64,000 nucleotides of DNA from Closterium sp. NIES-65 (lineage: Eukaryota > Streptophyta > Zygnematophyceae > Desmidiales > Closteriaceae): contig CANXME010001453.1 in the NCBI GenBank assembly GCA_948144175.1, positions 1,488,001 through 1,552,000 of the forward strand, given 5' to 3'. Positions 35,641 to 45,073 of this stretch are shown one piece after another; the stretch's first letter is position 1; each line of letters opens with the position of its first letter. The translations under genes and the position numbers were made by a program. The notes beneath the pieces are model-generated. The model had not been told where the DNA came from. It worked only from the letters and a program-made list of their open reading frames with translations, and did not search any database.

Positions 35641-36154
35641 ATTCGCGACGGCGGGAAGGGCAGGCGGCGACGATAAATTCGCGGCAGCGGAAAGGCCAGG
35701 CGGCGAGGGCGTGGTCGCAGCGGCAGGAAGGGCAGGCGGTGACGGAAAGGTCGCGGCTGTTGGGAGGGCAGGCGGCGACGGAGAGGTCGCGGCGGCAGGA
35801 TCAGTGGGCGGCGACGTGGCGGTCGCGGCGGCGAAATTCGCGGGCGACGGCGTAATTGCGGTGGCAGAAATTGCAGAGAGGGGGGGCGCGGCGGAAAGGC
35901 ACGGGCGGTGGAAAGGCACTGGCGGCGGAAATGCACGGGCGGCGGCAAAGAGGCCGCGGCGGGAACGCGCCGAAGGGCTAGGGGACGGCGGTGATGGTAA
36001 GGTCACGGCGGGAAGGGGGGACGGCGGCCACGGTGATGTCGCGGTGGGAAGGGGGGATGGCGGTGACGTGAGGGTCGCGGTGCGAGGGAAACGTATGGTG
36101 GGCCCTTGAGGGAAAAACAAAATGGAGGGGGAAGGTAAGGCCTTGGAAAAAGCT
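35641..36154. repeat. Element I leader: GC-rich tandem degenerate repeats
   Basis: It is similar over its length to 29750-30276 of J, including GGCAGGCGGCGACGG units and a GGTGGGCCCTTGAGGG string next to the PBS. On its left it joins directly to the middle of gag, so a deletion removed the rest of the leader and the gag start. Confidence 0.65.
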
Positions 36155-36166
36155 AGGTCTATACCA
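36155..36166 (-). promoter_or_regulatory. Primer binding site of I
   Basis: The minus strand reads TGGTATAGACCT right after the LTR end TTTCACA. It resembles the F site TGGTATAGAGCT. Confidence 0.65.
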
Positions 36167-36552
36167 TGTGAAACTTGTAAACTGAAGGATTAGTTTCATT
36201 AGGTCACAAGGGAGGACACATGGAGTAGAAAGATTGAATGCAAGAGAAGCTTGGAAGAGAAGGGAGGGAGTTGGGTGGTTGGCAAGTCCCTCTGGCAACT
36301 TGCAAGGAGGGGCACCCAACTTGCAACAAGGACCATGTGGGTTGCAAGGAGGGGGCACCCAGCTTGTGGGTTGCAAAGAGGGGGTACCCAACTTGCACTT
36401 GGGGGCTCCAACACTTGTGGGTTGGATTGGCACCCCAACTTGCAAGTCGACACCCCAAAGTTGGGTGTAGGCCTAGAAAGCAAGTTACACCCAAATTTGG
36501 GTGTAGCCCCAACCCCTTTTATATTTAGCATGCTATACATATATTTCTAACA
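36167..36552 (-). repeat. 5' LTR of I
   Basis: 386 bp; the minus strand starts TGTTAGAAATATATG and ends AGTTTCACA. A TATA box TATAAAAGGGG lies at 36514-36524 (minus), about 30 bases into the LTR. Short tandem units around CACCCAACTTGCAA fill the middle. It is close in sequence to 30289-30666. Confidence 0.82.
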
Positions 36553-38475
36553 TGCTGCAACACAGCGGTTGTCCAGCATTGCACCCGAAGAAGACAACAG
36601 TGCGCACGTATGCAAGTGCCTGCTGACAATTGGCCCGACTTGCACTGTTATGCATCTGACGGCTGTGGTCTGCTCCTGACGAGCCACATCGACTTCGGGA
36701 TACCAGCCCAAAGTCTTTTTCGTCACCGCGACCTCGACGACGTTCGCGTGCCTCCGCATAACTCACCGAGCAGGTTACCTGGTCGACCACCCAATGCTCT
36801 TGTTGACGCCTCCCTCGTTGACCACAGCTCCCGTCGAGGAACCCCTGGTCTACAGACCCCTCCATCGACTAGAACTGCAGCTGCTGTCGCTGAGCTCCCC
36901 TCGTCGACTGACGCTCACATGTCCTACGCAGGTCAACGGACTGCTCCGTCGACCCCCCATCAAACTACACTGCTCGACCGTCTCGTTGATCAGCACGAAC
37001 AGCTACACCTGTCGAGCTCTTGTCCTCAACAGCTGCTCATTGTCAGAGGTCCACTGGGGATCCCTGATTGATCCTAGGGAAGGGTTACAGGCACGTCGGC
37101 CTGGAGAGTTATGGACGCACTCACCCGCTACACAAACAAGCCCTTTTATCCCAGTTTTTAGTGGCTGGGATTCTGACATGCTATCAGAGCGAGAACGCTC
37201 CTGGCCTGTGGGCCCACCTGCTTCCGCTGCTGTCCTGCGTGTCGCGCGCCCCGGGAGCGCGAACGTTTTCTGCCTGCCGCGCGCCCGGCGCGCGCGGCGT
37301 TTTTTCTTCCCGCCACGCGCCTGCTCGCCGCGCGCCCTGGGCGCGTGCGGCGGTTTCGTCGCCCGTCGCGGCGTCCAGGGGGGCCGCGCGTCGCTCCCTC
37401 CCGTCGCCCGTCGTGGTGCCCTAGGGGCCCGCGCGCCGCCCTGCCCGTCGCCCGTCGCAGCGCCCTAGGGACCCGCGCGCCGCCCCGCTTCCTCTCGCAC
37501 GCCGCCCCAGCTGCTGCCCGCGTATCTGCCCTACGCCGCACGCGCGCCGCCTGCGTTCGGGGTATGGGGGTGGCGGGTATGGGGGTGGCGGGTGTGTGAG
37601 CCGTCCCCTACTTCTCCTCCTCCGTCTCCCATTGCTGCAGCTGCCGCTGAGGGGGGTGGGTGTGTGGGAGCCGAGGGAGTGGCGCTAGGGGGGTGTCGTG
37701 GGAGTGGAGCTAGGGGTGCAGCAAGGGGTGTGGGACAGTTGGGGGAGGTTGAGCAGAGGTACCGTCGTGACGTCAGCAGCGCCAATAGTCCGGGGCCCTT
37801 GCTCCGGTAGCCCAGCGAGCCTGCTGCACCAGTCGCCCGTGGGTCCGCTGCTCCTGCCGCTCGTCTTAGCCGCGAAGCAAGTTACTCCTGTAGTCCGGGG
37901 CCCTTACTCCGGTAGCCACTGTGCGCGCCGCTCTTGTTGCCCGTGTGTTTGCGGCTTCACCCGTCGCTTCCTATCTCCACTCCTCGCACAGTCCCTCCTC
38001 CTCCTCACTTGCCCTTTGTGACTGCCTCTAGCTTTGTTTGTGCTTGTGAACTTCTTATGCGACTGCTTGCTGTGCTGATCATACCCCACAATATGTGCAA
38101 CCCCCCTTTCTGTTTCTAACTTTCTGCTAGCGTTTCTCGACACGCATCGGTCACCCGCAGCCTGTCGAACTGCCCCTCCTGGTCGATAGCCCGTCTATCG
38201 ACCAGCCCGGTCAATTGCATCCGTCGAGCTCCCCCTGGTCGACGGCCCCAGCCTTGCGACAGTCATGTGCAGGTCGAAGACAACCACGTCGACGTGCCCC
38301 GCAGAAGAAGGCCGTCGAGCTTCCCTGGTCGACGGCTTTACCGCAGCGATCTTCTGCAGCTCGACGAAGCTCGTCGAGCAGCTCCCCCACTGTGTACATT
38401 TGCCTGCTTCTCCCATCCATCCGACCAGGATGTTGGCGTCGCCTAAGCGAGGGCAGGGCCAACACTCCATTCCCG
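36553..38475. repeat. GTCGAC-rich dispersed repeat, copy 2, with a 1.1 kb insertion
   Basis: 36553-37030 matches 985-1390 and 38155-38475 matches 1393-1690, so the two halves of copy 1 are separated here by about 1.1 kb. Element I is inserted at its left edge. No coding capacity is supported. Confidence 0.6.
37066..38140 (+). other. Inserted GC-rich block with LTR-like and PBS-like start
   Basis: It begins TGATTGATCCTAGGG and runs through CCCTTTTATCCC (a TATA-like string) to GGGATTCTGACA at about 37179. A site TGCTATCAGAGC (37180-37191) follows, one base from the tRNA-iMet primer site. A GC-rich leader-like stretch comes next. A unit containing AGTCCGGGGCCCTT.CTCCGGTAGCC is repeated at about 37788 and 37892. 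This looks like a short copia-type LTR of about 115 bp plus leader. No gag-pol and no second LTR are visible, so it is a fragment or a non-autonomous element. Confidence 0.4.
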
Positions 38476-38639
38476 TTAACAAGCTACTTTCCCGCGCCAT
38501 TCTAGATGCGACAAAGGCAACTAAATTGCGGGAAGGGGGACTACACAACAGTTTCGGCATGATACACCTACACTTTTTTCGATGCTACGGTCTGATTCGT
38601 AGGGTGGTGGCTTGCTACTTGATGCGAACACTTTTTTAG
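38476..38639. other. No recognisable feature
   Basis: Short stretch between the GTCGAC-rich repeat and the LINE-like remnant; nothing is identified. Confidence 0.4.
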
Positions 38640-39680
38640 CAAAAAGTTTCGCCAATCAAGGAAAAAGGGAGTTCATGCATGGTGTCCCAAAGCGGGATTT
38701 TACTTGCGCATTTTGGGTCTCCCCCTCTGTGTTTGGCTTGTCCCTGTAGAAGACGAATCTTCGGGGAGATTTGGGACGCTATCCCGATAAAATGGATGCC
38801 AGCTCACGCTGCTGGTTCACCCTCGCCGAGAACAACGTGGATCCCCCTCTCGTTACCTTCAAAACCCTTTACTTCTACCCACCTGGCACGTTGGTTGCCA
38901 ACGCCTTCTCAATCGCTCGTAACTCCATCATATCCAAACAACTTCTGAACTTCCGCCTCCTCGAGCTCCGGCTACTCGTGCCAGTCCACGTTTAGGGTAG
39001 ATGGCTGGCATAGCCATTCCATACAGGTGCCGGGTTAGGAGCACGGATTGAGCTGCTACAGGACGGACCTCCGTCCCTAGCAGCCATCCACCTGTTGCGC
39101 TAAAGCAGACAGCCCCTCGACCATGATTCACGCTAAACACCACTCCTCCCTAGGCCTCCTCATTCCTTCTTCCGTAACTTGTCACGCGACTTCCTCCGCG
39201 AGCAGCCAAACCTCCAGCGCGACATTCTTTTCCGCCTCTACATCCATTCTCTACCATCTGGATCTCGCTACCCGTATGCGAATGATCGCAGCGTTTGCCC
39301 GTGATACGACACAGGAGGTACGATGACTATATTTCATATTTTCTTCGAGTGCGGCGTTGCATCCGCTGTCAACAGGGCGCTTCGCTCAGTCAATAACCGC
39401 CACCTAAGGCCTACCTATCGAATCTGCACACTCTCTTTTTCCCCTCCACTTCAAAGCCGATGAAATAGCCCCGTGGTGCTTACTCTTAGGAGCTACTACC
39501 AAAGCCATAGGGAACTTCCGCTGCGAGAAAGAGTACCATAACGTCCCTTCCACCAACTTCAAAGCCCTCTAATTCATCCTAGCCAAATTCCTTCTTGCCT
39601 TCAAAACCAGACAAGCCACTGCACTCGACTTTCACAAAACCCCCACCCACCAGTGCCCACCTTACGCATGATTAGTAATC
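38640..39680 (+). pseudogene. Probable LINE (non-LTR retrotransposon) C-terminal remnant
   Basis: Broken plus-strand frames. The clearest stretch (about 39170-39400) reads RLYIHSLPSGSRYPYA, then after a stop TGGTMTIFHIFFECGVASAV. The arrangement of a basic/Trp-poor lead, then TM..HIFFEC, resembles the zinc-binding tail (zf-RVT type) at the end of plant LINE reverse transcriptases. Upstream, 38771-38995 contains a Pro/Thr stretch (YPPGTLVANAFSIARNS). No RT active site is in view. Further stops occur downstream. The call rests on one short motif. Confidence 0.4.
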
Positions 39681-39926
39681 TTGCGCAATTTGGGCCTCGA
39701 GCTAGGTTGCAACTAGCACCTACAGTACAATCAAGGGTAAAAAATATACCTACACTAATGCCTCTAGGTAAAGTTTAAAAAACTTCAAGTTACACTGATC
39801 CATCATGTTGGAACTAGTAGCTAGGTGAGGATGCCGATTAGGAAAGGGAGAGGGATACAAGACTGTCGAGAGTGAAATGTTGTGCCCTCTAAGAACCCTA
39901 CACAACCTAGAGTGAAATGAACATAA
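39681..39926. other. No recognisable feature
   Basis: Sequence between the LINE-like remnant and the LTR of H. CATAA at 39922-39926 may be one copy of H's target duplication; the other end is not visible. Confidence 0.4.
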
Positions 39927-40051
39927 TGTGAAAGAACGAGGAATGAATGAACTAGCACAAGGTTGGGTACAAGTAGGAAACCCTAGAAAACTGTACCCCA
40001 TAGTGTCTACCCCACTATAGCCTAGACAAGCTATATGATATGAGTTTGACA
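39927..40051 (-). repeat. 3' LTR of H (family 2)
   Basis: 125 bp; the minus strand starts TGTCAAACTCATATC and ends TTCTTTCACA. It is a diverged form of the 132 bp LTR of F. The polypurine tract complement CACCCCCATAG follows directly at 40052. Confidence 0.75.
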
Positions 40052-40250
40052 CACCCCCATAGGCAAAGTGGGGGAAAACAAGAGGTCACAAGACCAGTCA
40101 AGCAAAGCAAAGCAAGCTCAGGGAGGATCACAACGTCACACCACACAATCCGAGCATAAGAGCAAGGCCAAAAGGCCAGTTCACATGCAAGATCATATAT
40201 AAAGGGAAACAAGCAAGTGTAGGTATAGAAAGATCACAGTACAAGCAAGG

Positions 40251-42113
40251 TCAAGAAGTGAGCAAGTGAGGCCAAGTAGGCACAAGACCTAGCATCGTAC
40301 AAAAACGCTGATGATCACCAGGCGGAAGTGCCTTGGTAAAGAAAACAGCAGTGTTGGCCTCAGAGGCCACGTAAGCAAAGTGCAGCTGACTACGCTGCTG
40401 CAGCTCACGAGCAAGGAAGTAGCGAAGAGCAATGTGCTTCGTTCTGTGCTCCAGTCTGTGCTCCCGACACAAGGCCAGCATGGCCTTGTTGTCTACGAAC
40501 AGAATTGGAGGAGAACAAGGCACCTCTCCTAGATCAGTCAGCAGGTAGGTGAGCCAGCGTAGCTCCTGTGCAGCCATGGCCCCCGCGTAGATCTCGGCCT
40601 CACAGCTGGAGCCGAGAACAGAAGACGAGCGGGTAGACCGCCACGAAACAGAGCCGGAGCCAAGGCTGAAGGTGTAACCCTTTGACGACCGCTGCGTAGC
40701 CTGGTCAACAGCCCAAGAAGCGTCTGCGTGACCTGTGAGGACCACTCGACGTCGCCCTCCAAGCACTAGCCCCATGCCCAACGTACTGCACAAGTAGCGC
40801 AACACCCTCTTCGCTGCAACCATGTGCTCTGGTCGGTGTCTCCCAGGAGCAACATAGCGTGCCAAGATGCTAAGAGGGTATGCAAGGTCAGGTCGTGTGC
40901 AGGTCATCAGGTACATGAGGCAGCCAACAAGCTCTGGATACGGGCCACTCGGCTCTACGGACTCATCCAAAGGCAGAGCTGAGAGCGAGTGGCGAGTAGG
41001 CAGAGGACTGGCCTGAGGTGAGGAGAACATGAAGTCGAAGCACTGAAGGACCTGCTGCACCATGTGTGACTGAGTCAGGGAAATGGTGCGGCGTGCTCTG
41101 TCCCGGGTGATCCGCAAGCCAAGGTAGCTGCGCAGTTCACCCAGGTCTGTGCACGTGTGTCTCTTCTGCAGCTCCGACTTCACGTGGGCGAGTCCAGCAG
41201 TGTCAGCAGTAGCAAAGACCAAGTCGTCCACGTACACGAGGATGTAGAACGGCGGCAAAGAGGTGTCGGTGCGGAGAAACAGCGACGGGTCAGCAGTAGA
41301 AGGAGCAAACCCAAGAGCCGCAAGTGTAGTCCTCGGTGTTTCGTGCCACTCACGGGGTGCTTGGCGGAGACCGTAGACTGGCCGCCGAAGGCTCCACTGG
41401 GTACCAGGAGGAAACGACCCAGTGAAGCCAGGAGGGCGGAGCAGCCAGATCTCCTCGTGCAGGCTGCCCTGCAAGAAAGCAGTGCTGAAGTCAAGAGAGT
41501 GAAGCTCGTAGTCGCGCTGAGCTGCTATGTGCAGCAGCACCCGAAGAGTGGTCATCTTCGGGGTGGGAGAGAAGGTCTGAAAGTAGTCAACTCCCTACAG
41601 CTGTCTGAAGCCTCGAGCCACGTAACGCGCCTTGAAAACAGGCAGAGAACCCGGCGGCCGCTTCACCCTGAAAATCCACATGCCACTGACGATATTCGCC
41701 CCAGGTGGGGCAACCTCGTCGACGTAGGTGCCTGTGGACTTCCAGGAAGCCATCTCTGCATCCATGGCCGACTTCCACTGAGAGGAGTAGGGACCCTTGA
41801 TCGCCTAAGCGTACGATCGAGGAGTCAGGATGTCTGGTGCATCCGGGTCTCCCTCAGAGGCAATCAGCGTGGACACGAGATGAGGCAAAGCAGCAGCAAA
41901 ACACTCGAACTCCTCCTGCCTGTCCTCAAGGACGTCCGTGCTAAGAGCACACTCACCCCTGACAGACGGAGGACAGACAGACTCAGACTCAGCAACGAGA
42001 CTAGCAGCGTAGTCTAGACGACAGCGAGCAGCGAAGTCGACAAACTCACCAACTAAGGCAAACGCAGCAGTGGACTCAAAGGAAGGGTCAGTGAGGACAG
42101 GAAGAGAGGACTC
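40251..42113 (-). pseudogene. Element H: family-2 copia RT and RNase H
   Basis: The minus-strand frame 41555-40251 is open for 434 codons and covers RT from MTTLRVLLHIAAQRDYELHS through LDFSTAFLQGSLHEE, the active site ILVYVDDLVFAT, and RNase H (GHADASWAVD, SSCEAEIYAGA, FVDNKAMLALC). Two TAG codons upstream (41595-41597 and 41805-41807, both at expected Gln or Glu sites) interrupt the N-terminal RT and linker. The coding sequence is cut at 42113 where G's LTR begins, so gag, protease and integrase are not seen. Close similarity to F confirms the family. RT and RNase H motifs are intact but the element is inactive. Confidence 0.88.
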
Positions 42114-42244
42114 TATCAGAACATATAGCTTATATATTTGTGTAGGCTATAGTGGGGTATCCCATAAGAGGTACAACCCAATTAGGGTTTCCTATTTGTA
42201 CTCACTTCGTTCCTAGTCATTCCATTCTCGTTCACTTCTTCTCC
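42114..42244 (+). repeat. 5' LTR of G (family 2)
   Basis: 131 bp, starting TATCAGAACATATAGC (TG has become TA) and ending in CTTCTTCTCC where F has CTGTTTCACA. It is clearly homologous to the F LTRs. Confidence 0.78.
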
Positions 42245-42256
42245 TGGTATCGAGCA
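42245..42256 (+). promoter_or_regulatory. Primer binding site of G
   Basis: TGGTATCGAGCA immediately after the LTR; close to TGGTATCAGAGC. Confidence 0.65.
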
Positions 42257-43069
42257 GGTTCCCCTGTGGGAACTGTGCTTAGGGCCCACCACCACTACCT
42301 CGTAACTTTTTTTTCTGCCCCGAGCGTCCTCCGGGCCCTTTCTCCTTTTTTTCGATCTGCCCTAACAGCCCCTCGAGCCTGAGCGCCGCCCGCCCTAGCG
42401 CCATAGCGCCGCCCGACCTAGCGCCCGCGCGCGGCTCGCTCTAGAGCCTGACGGCCGCCCGCCCTAGAGCCTGAGCGCCGCCCGTCGCCGCCCTAGCGCC
42501 CGCGCGCCCGACGCCCGACACGCCGCCCGTCGTCGCCCTAGCGCCCGCGCGCCCGCTAGCTGCCCGGCGCGCCGCCCGTGCGCAGCCCGTGCAGCCGCCC
42601 GCGCACCCGCCCATGCAACCGCCCGCGCACCCGCCCGTGCAGCTGCCTGTGCAGCCGCCCGTGCAGTCGCCCAGCGTGCTGCCGCCCTCAGCCGCCCGTT
42701 CAGCCGCCCGTGCAGCCGCCCTCAGCCGCCCGCTCAGCCGCCCGTGCAGCCGCCCGTGAAGCCGCCCGTGAGCCGCCCGTGGGCAGCCCGTCACGACGCC
42801 CGAGCCGCCCGTGTCACCCGAGCCGCGAGCGCCGCCCGAGCAGAGAGCCGCCCGAGTCGCCCGTGCCGCTGAACGCCCGAGCCGCCCGAACCGCCCGAGC
42901 CGCCCGAGCCGCCCGAGCCGCCCGAGCCGCCCGAGCCGCCTACGGTGCCGAGCGCCGGGTCCTGTGAGGCTACTGCTACTCCTAGGCCGGCGGAGTTGCT
43001 GAGCTGCCGTGTTGCTGTCCTACTGAGCTGCTCGACCCTTCCTCTCTAGTGAGACTGTCGGCTGTTATC
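42257..43069 (+). repeat. Element G leader: tandem CCGCCCGAG-type repeats
   Basis: GC-rich leader with runs of GCCGCCCGTGCA and then perfect CCGCCCGAG repeats (about 42880-42945). A GGGCCCACC motif lies 25-30 bases after the PBS, as in F and I. Frames through the repeats encode simple Arg/Ala/Pro strings and are not genes. Confidence 0.65.
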
Positions 43070-43917
43070 ATGGCCACCCCTACTGTCCTGGCCTTTGACG
43101 CTGAGGGTCGCGCCATTGACTTTGCGGTCTGGGTCGAGGACTTGCAGCTGTACTTGCAGTGCGATTTAGTAGATGACATCTCTCTCTTTGACTTTGCCTC
43201 TGGCGCTGTCCCTGCCCCTCCTGCTGATGCTGACCCCACTGTTCGCTCCAAGTGGGCCACACGCGATGCTGCTGCACGTCTTGCTGTGCGTCGCCACCTC
43301 CCTTCCTCTGAGCGTGCACACTTTAGTCAGTGCAAGACCGCTCAGGCCTTGTACGACGCTGTAGTTGCGCGCTACTCCTCCCCTTCCACTGCTACACTGA
43401 GCCGCCTCATGCTACCTTACCTCTTCTCTGACCTTGCTGCCTTTCCTACAGTCGCTGACCTCTTTACCCACCTTCGCGCTAGTGACACTCGCTACCGAGC
43501 TGCGCTTCCTGCTGCCTTCTGCGCCGAAAACCCCCCTCCCATGTACATCACCCTCTACTTTCTAGTCACCCGTCTCCCTGAGTCCCTTCGTGCTGTTAGG
43601 GACCAGTTTCTCTCTGTCTGTCCCACCACCCTCACTGTCGACCTCCTCGAGAAGTCCCTGTTAGCGGCCGTGAAGAGCATAGTCGCTGTAAGGGCCTCTC
43701 GTGGTGACCCCCGCACCCCCATCTTTGAGGGGTGTTCTCCTTCCCCCCTGTTACCCTCTGTCGCCTCTGCTGCTGCAGCCGATCTGGCTGGTTTAGAGTC
43801 GGTCGGTGCGGCGTCTGCCCCCAGCGGTAGGCGCCGCTCTGGCAAGGGCAAGGGGGGCAAGGGAGCGGGTGGAGCTAGCGGGGGCGGTGGCGTAGGAGGT
43901 GGGGGCGGCGGGGGGGG
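43070..43917 (+). pseudogene. Element G gag, first part
   Basis: It starts at ATG 43070 (MATPTVLAFDAEGRAIDFAV), the same start as in F. About 280 codons of Gag are open and end in a Gly-rich stretch where F is inserted. A 21-base in-frame extension upstream to 43049 exists; the MATP start is preferred because F shares it. The protein continues at 51100. Confidence 0.85.
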
Positions 43918-44049
43918 TGTCAGAACATATAGCTTACCTGTTTGTGTAGGCTACAGTGGGGTATCCCATAAGGGGTACAACACAATTAGGTTTCCTATTT
44001 GTACTCATTCTTGACTTAGTCAATTCATTCCTCTTCTCACTGTTTCACA
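43918..44049 (+). repeat. 5' LTR of F
   Basis: 132 bp, TGTCAGAACATATAGC to CTGTTTCACA. This is very short for copia, with no obvious TATA box beyond AT-rich ACATATAGC. Confidence 0.92.
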
Positions 44050-44061
44050 TGGTATAGAGCT
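44050..44061 (+). promoter_or_regulatory. Primer binding site of F
   Basis: TGGTATAGAGCT directly after the LTR. It differs from TGGTATCAGAGC by loss of the C and shift of the tail. Confidence 0.7.
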
Positions 44062-45073
44062 AGGTCCCTCCAGGACCGATTTTTTTTGGGCCCACCGAAG
44101 CGCGCCCAGAGGCGCGATTTTTTTAGCGACCCCTCGAGTCGCCCTCTCCCCTGCGGCCTCCCCGCCCACTCTGTCGCGGCCCCGCCCTGACCCTTACGCG
44201 GCCACGCCGCCTGCTCCTTACGCGGCCCCGCCCCCGGCCCTTACGCGGCCCCGCGCCGGCTCCTACGCGGCCCTTACGCGACCCCGCGCCGGCCCCTTAC
44301 GCGGCCCTTACGCGGCCACACCGCCGGCTCTCACGCGGCCCCGCAGCTGGCTTCTACGAGGCCCCGTCCCGGCTCCTACGCGGCCCCGTCCCCGGCTCCT
44401 ACTCGGCCCCGCGCCTGCCCTTACGCGGCCTCGCCGCCGGCTCCATCGCGGCCCTGCCCCGGCTTCTACGCGGCCCCGTCCCCAGCCCCTTACGCGGCCC
44501 CGCCGCAGGCTCCTACGCGGCCCCGCCGCCGGCTCCTACTCGGCCCCGCGCCGGCCCTTACGCGGCCTCGCCGCCGGCTCCATCGCGGCCCCGCCCCTGC
44601 TCCGACGCGGCCCTGCCGCCGGCTTCTACTCGGCCCTGCGCCGGCCCCTACGCGGCTCGGCCGCCGACTCCAACGCGGCCCTGCGCCGGCTCCTACGCGG
44701 CCCTGCAGCCGGCTCCAACCCGGCCCTGCCCCGGCTCCTACGCCGGCCCTAACGCGGCCCCGCCCTGGTTCTCTCACGCGACCCCGCCGCCTCACCTGCA
44801 GCAGTCGGGCAGCAGAGCCGCCGAGCCGCCCAGGAGCCGAGCCGCCCTGCACCCGAGCCGCCCTGCAGCCGAGCCGCCCGGGAGCCGAGCCGCCCTGCAC
44901 CCGAGCCGCCCTGCCGCCGAGCCGCCCGGGAGCCGAGCCGCTGTACACACGAGCCGCCCGGTCGCCGTTCTGCTTGTCTGTCGAGCTGCACGGCCTGCCC
45001 TGCCTGGTGAGCACAGTCCGTCTGTCACTGCGCCCTCTTTCCCTACTGCTTGCACTGCTTCACTGTAGTCGTC
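44062..45073 (+). repeat. Element F leader: tandem CGGCCCCGC and GAGCCGCCC repeats
   Basis: About 1 kb between PBS and gag. The first 700 bases repeat units such as TACGCGGCCCCGC.CCGGCTCC with periods near 18-30 bases; the last part (44815-44960) repeats GAGCCGCCCTGCAGCC-like units. G has a leader of the same kind but of different sequence. The open frames seen are products of the repeats. Confidence 0.7.

Noticed and set aside
35603-36109. 168-residue Gly/Ala frame in the leader of I, and a 209-residue frame in that of J
   Set aside because: They arise from the GCGGCGGGACG-type repeat. The two copies do not keep the same frame structure beyond the repeat unit.
38195-38560. Minus-strand frame of 121 residues in the GTCGAC-rich repeat
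   Set aside because: Copy 1 of the repeat does not keep this frame open, so it is not supported as a gene.
44490-45014. Arg/Gly/Ala-rich frames opposite the F leader
   Set aside because: They are produced by the tandem CGGCCCCGC repeats; period and composition explain them.
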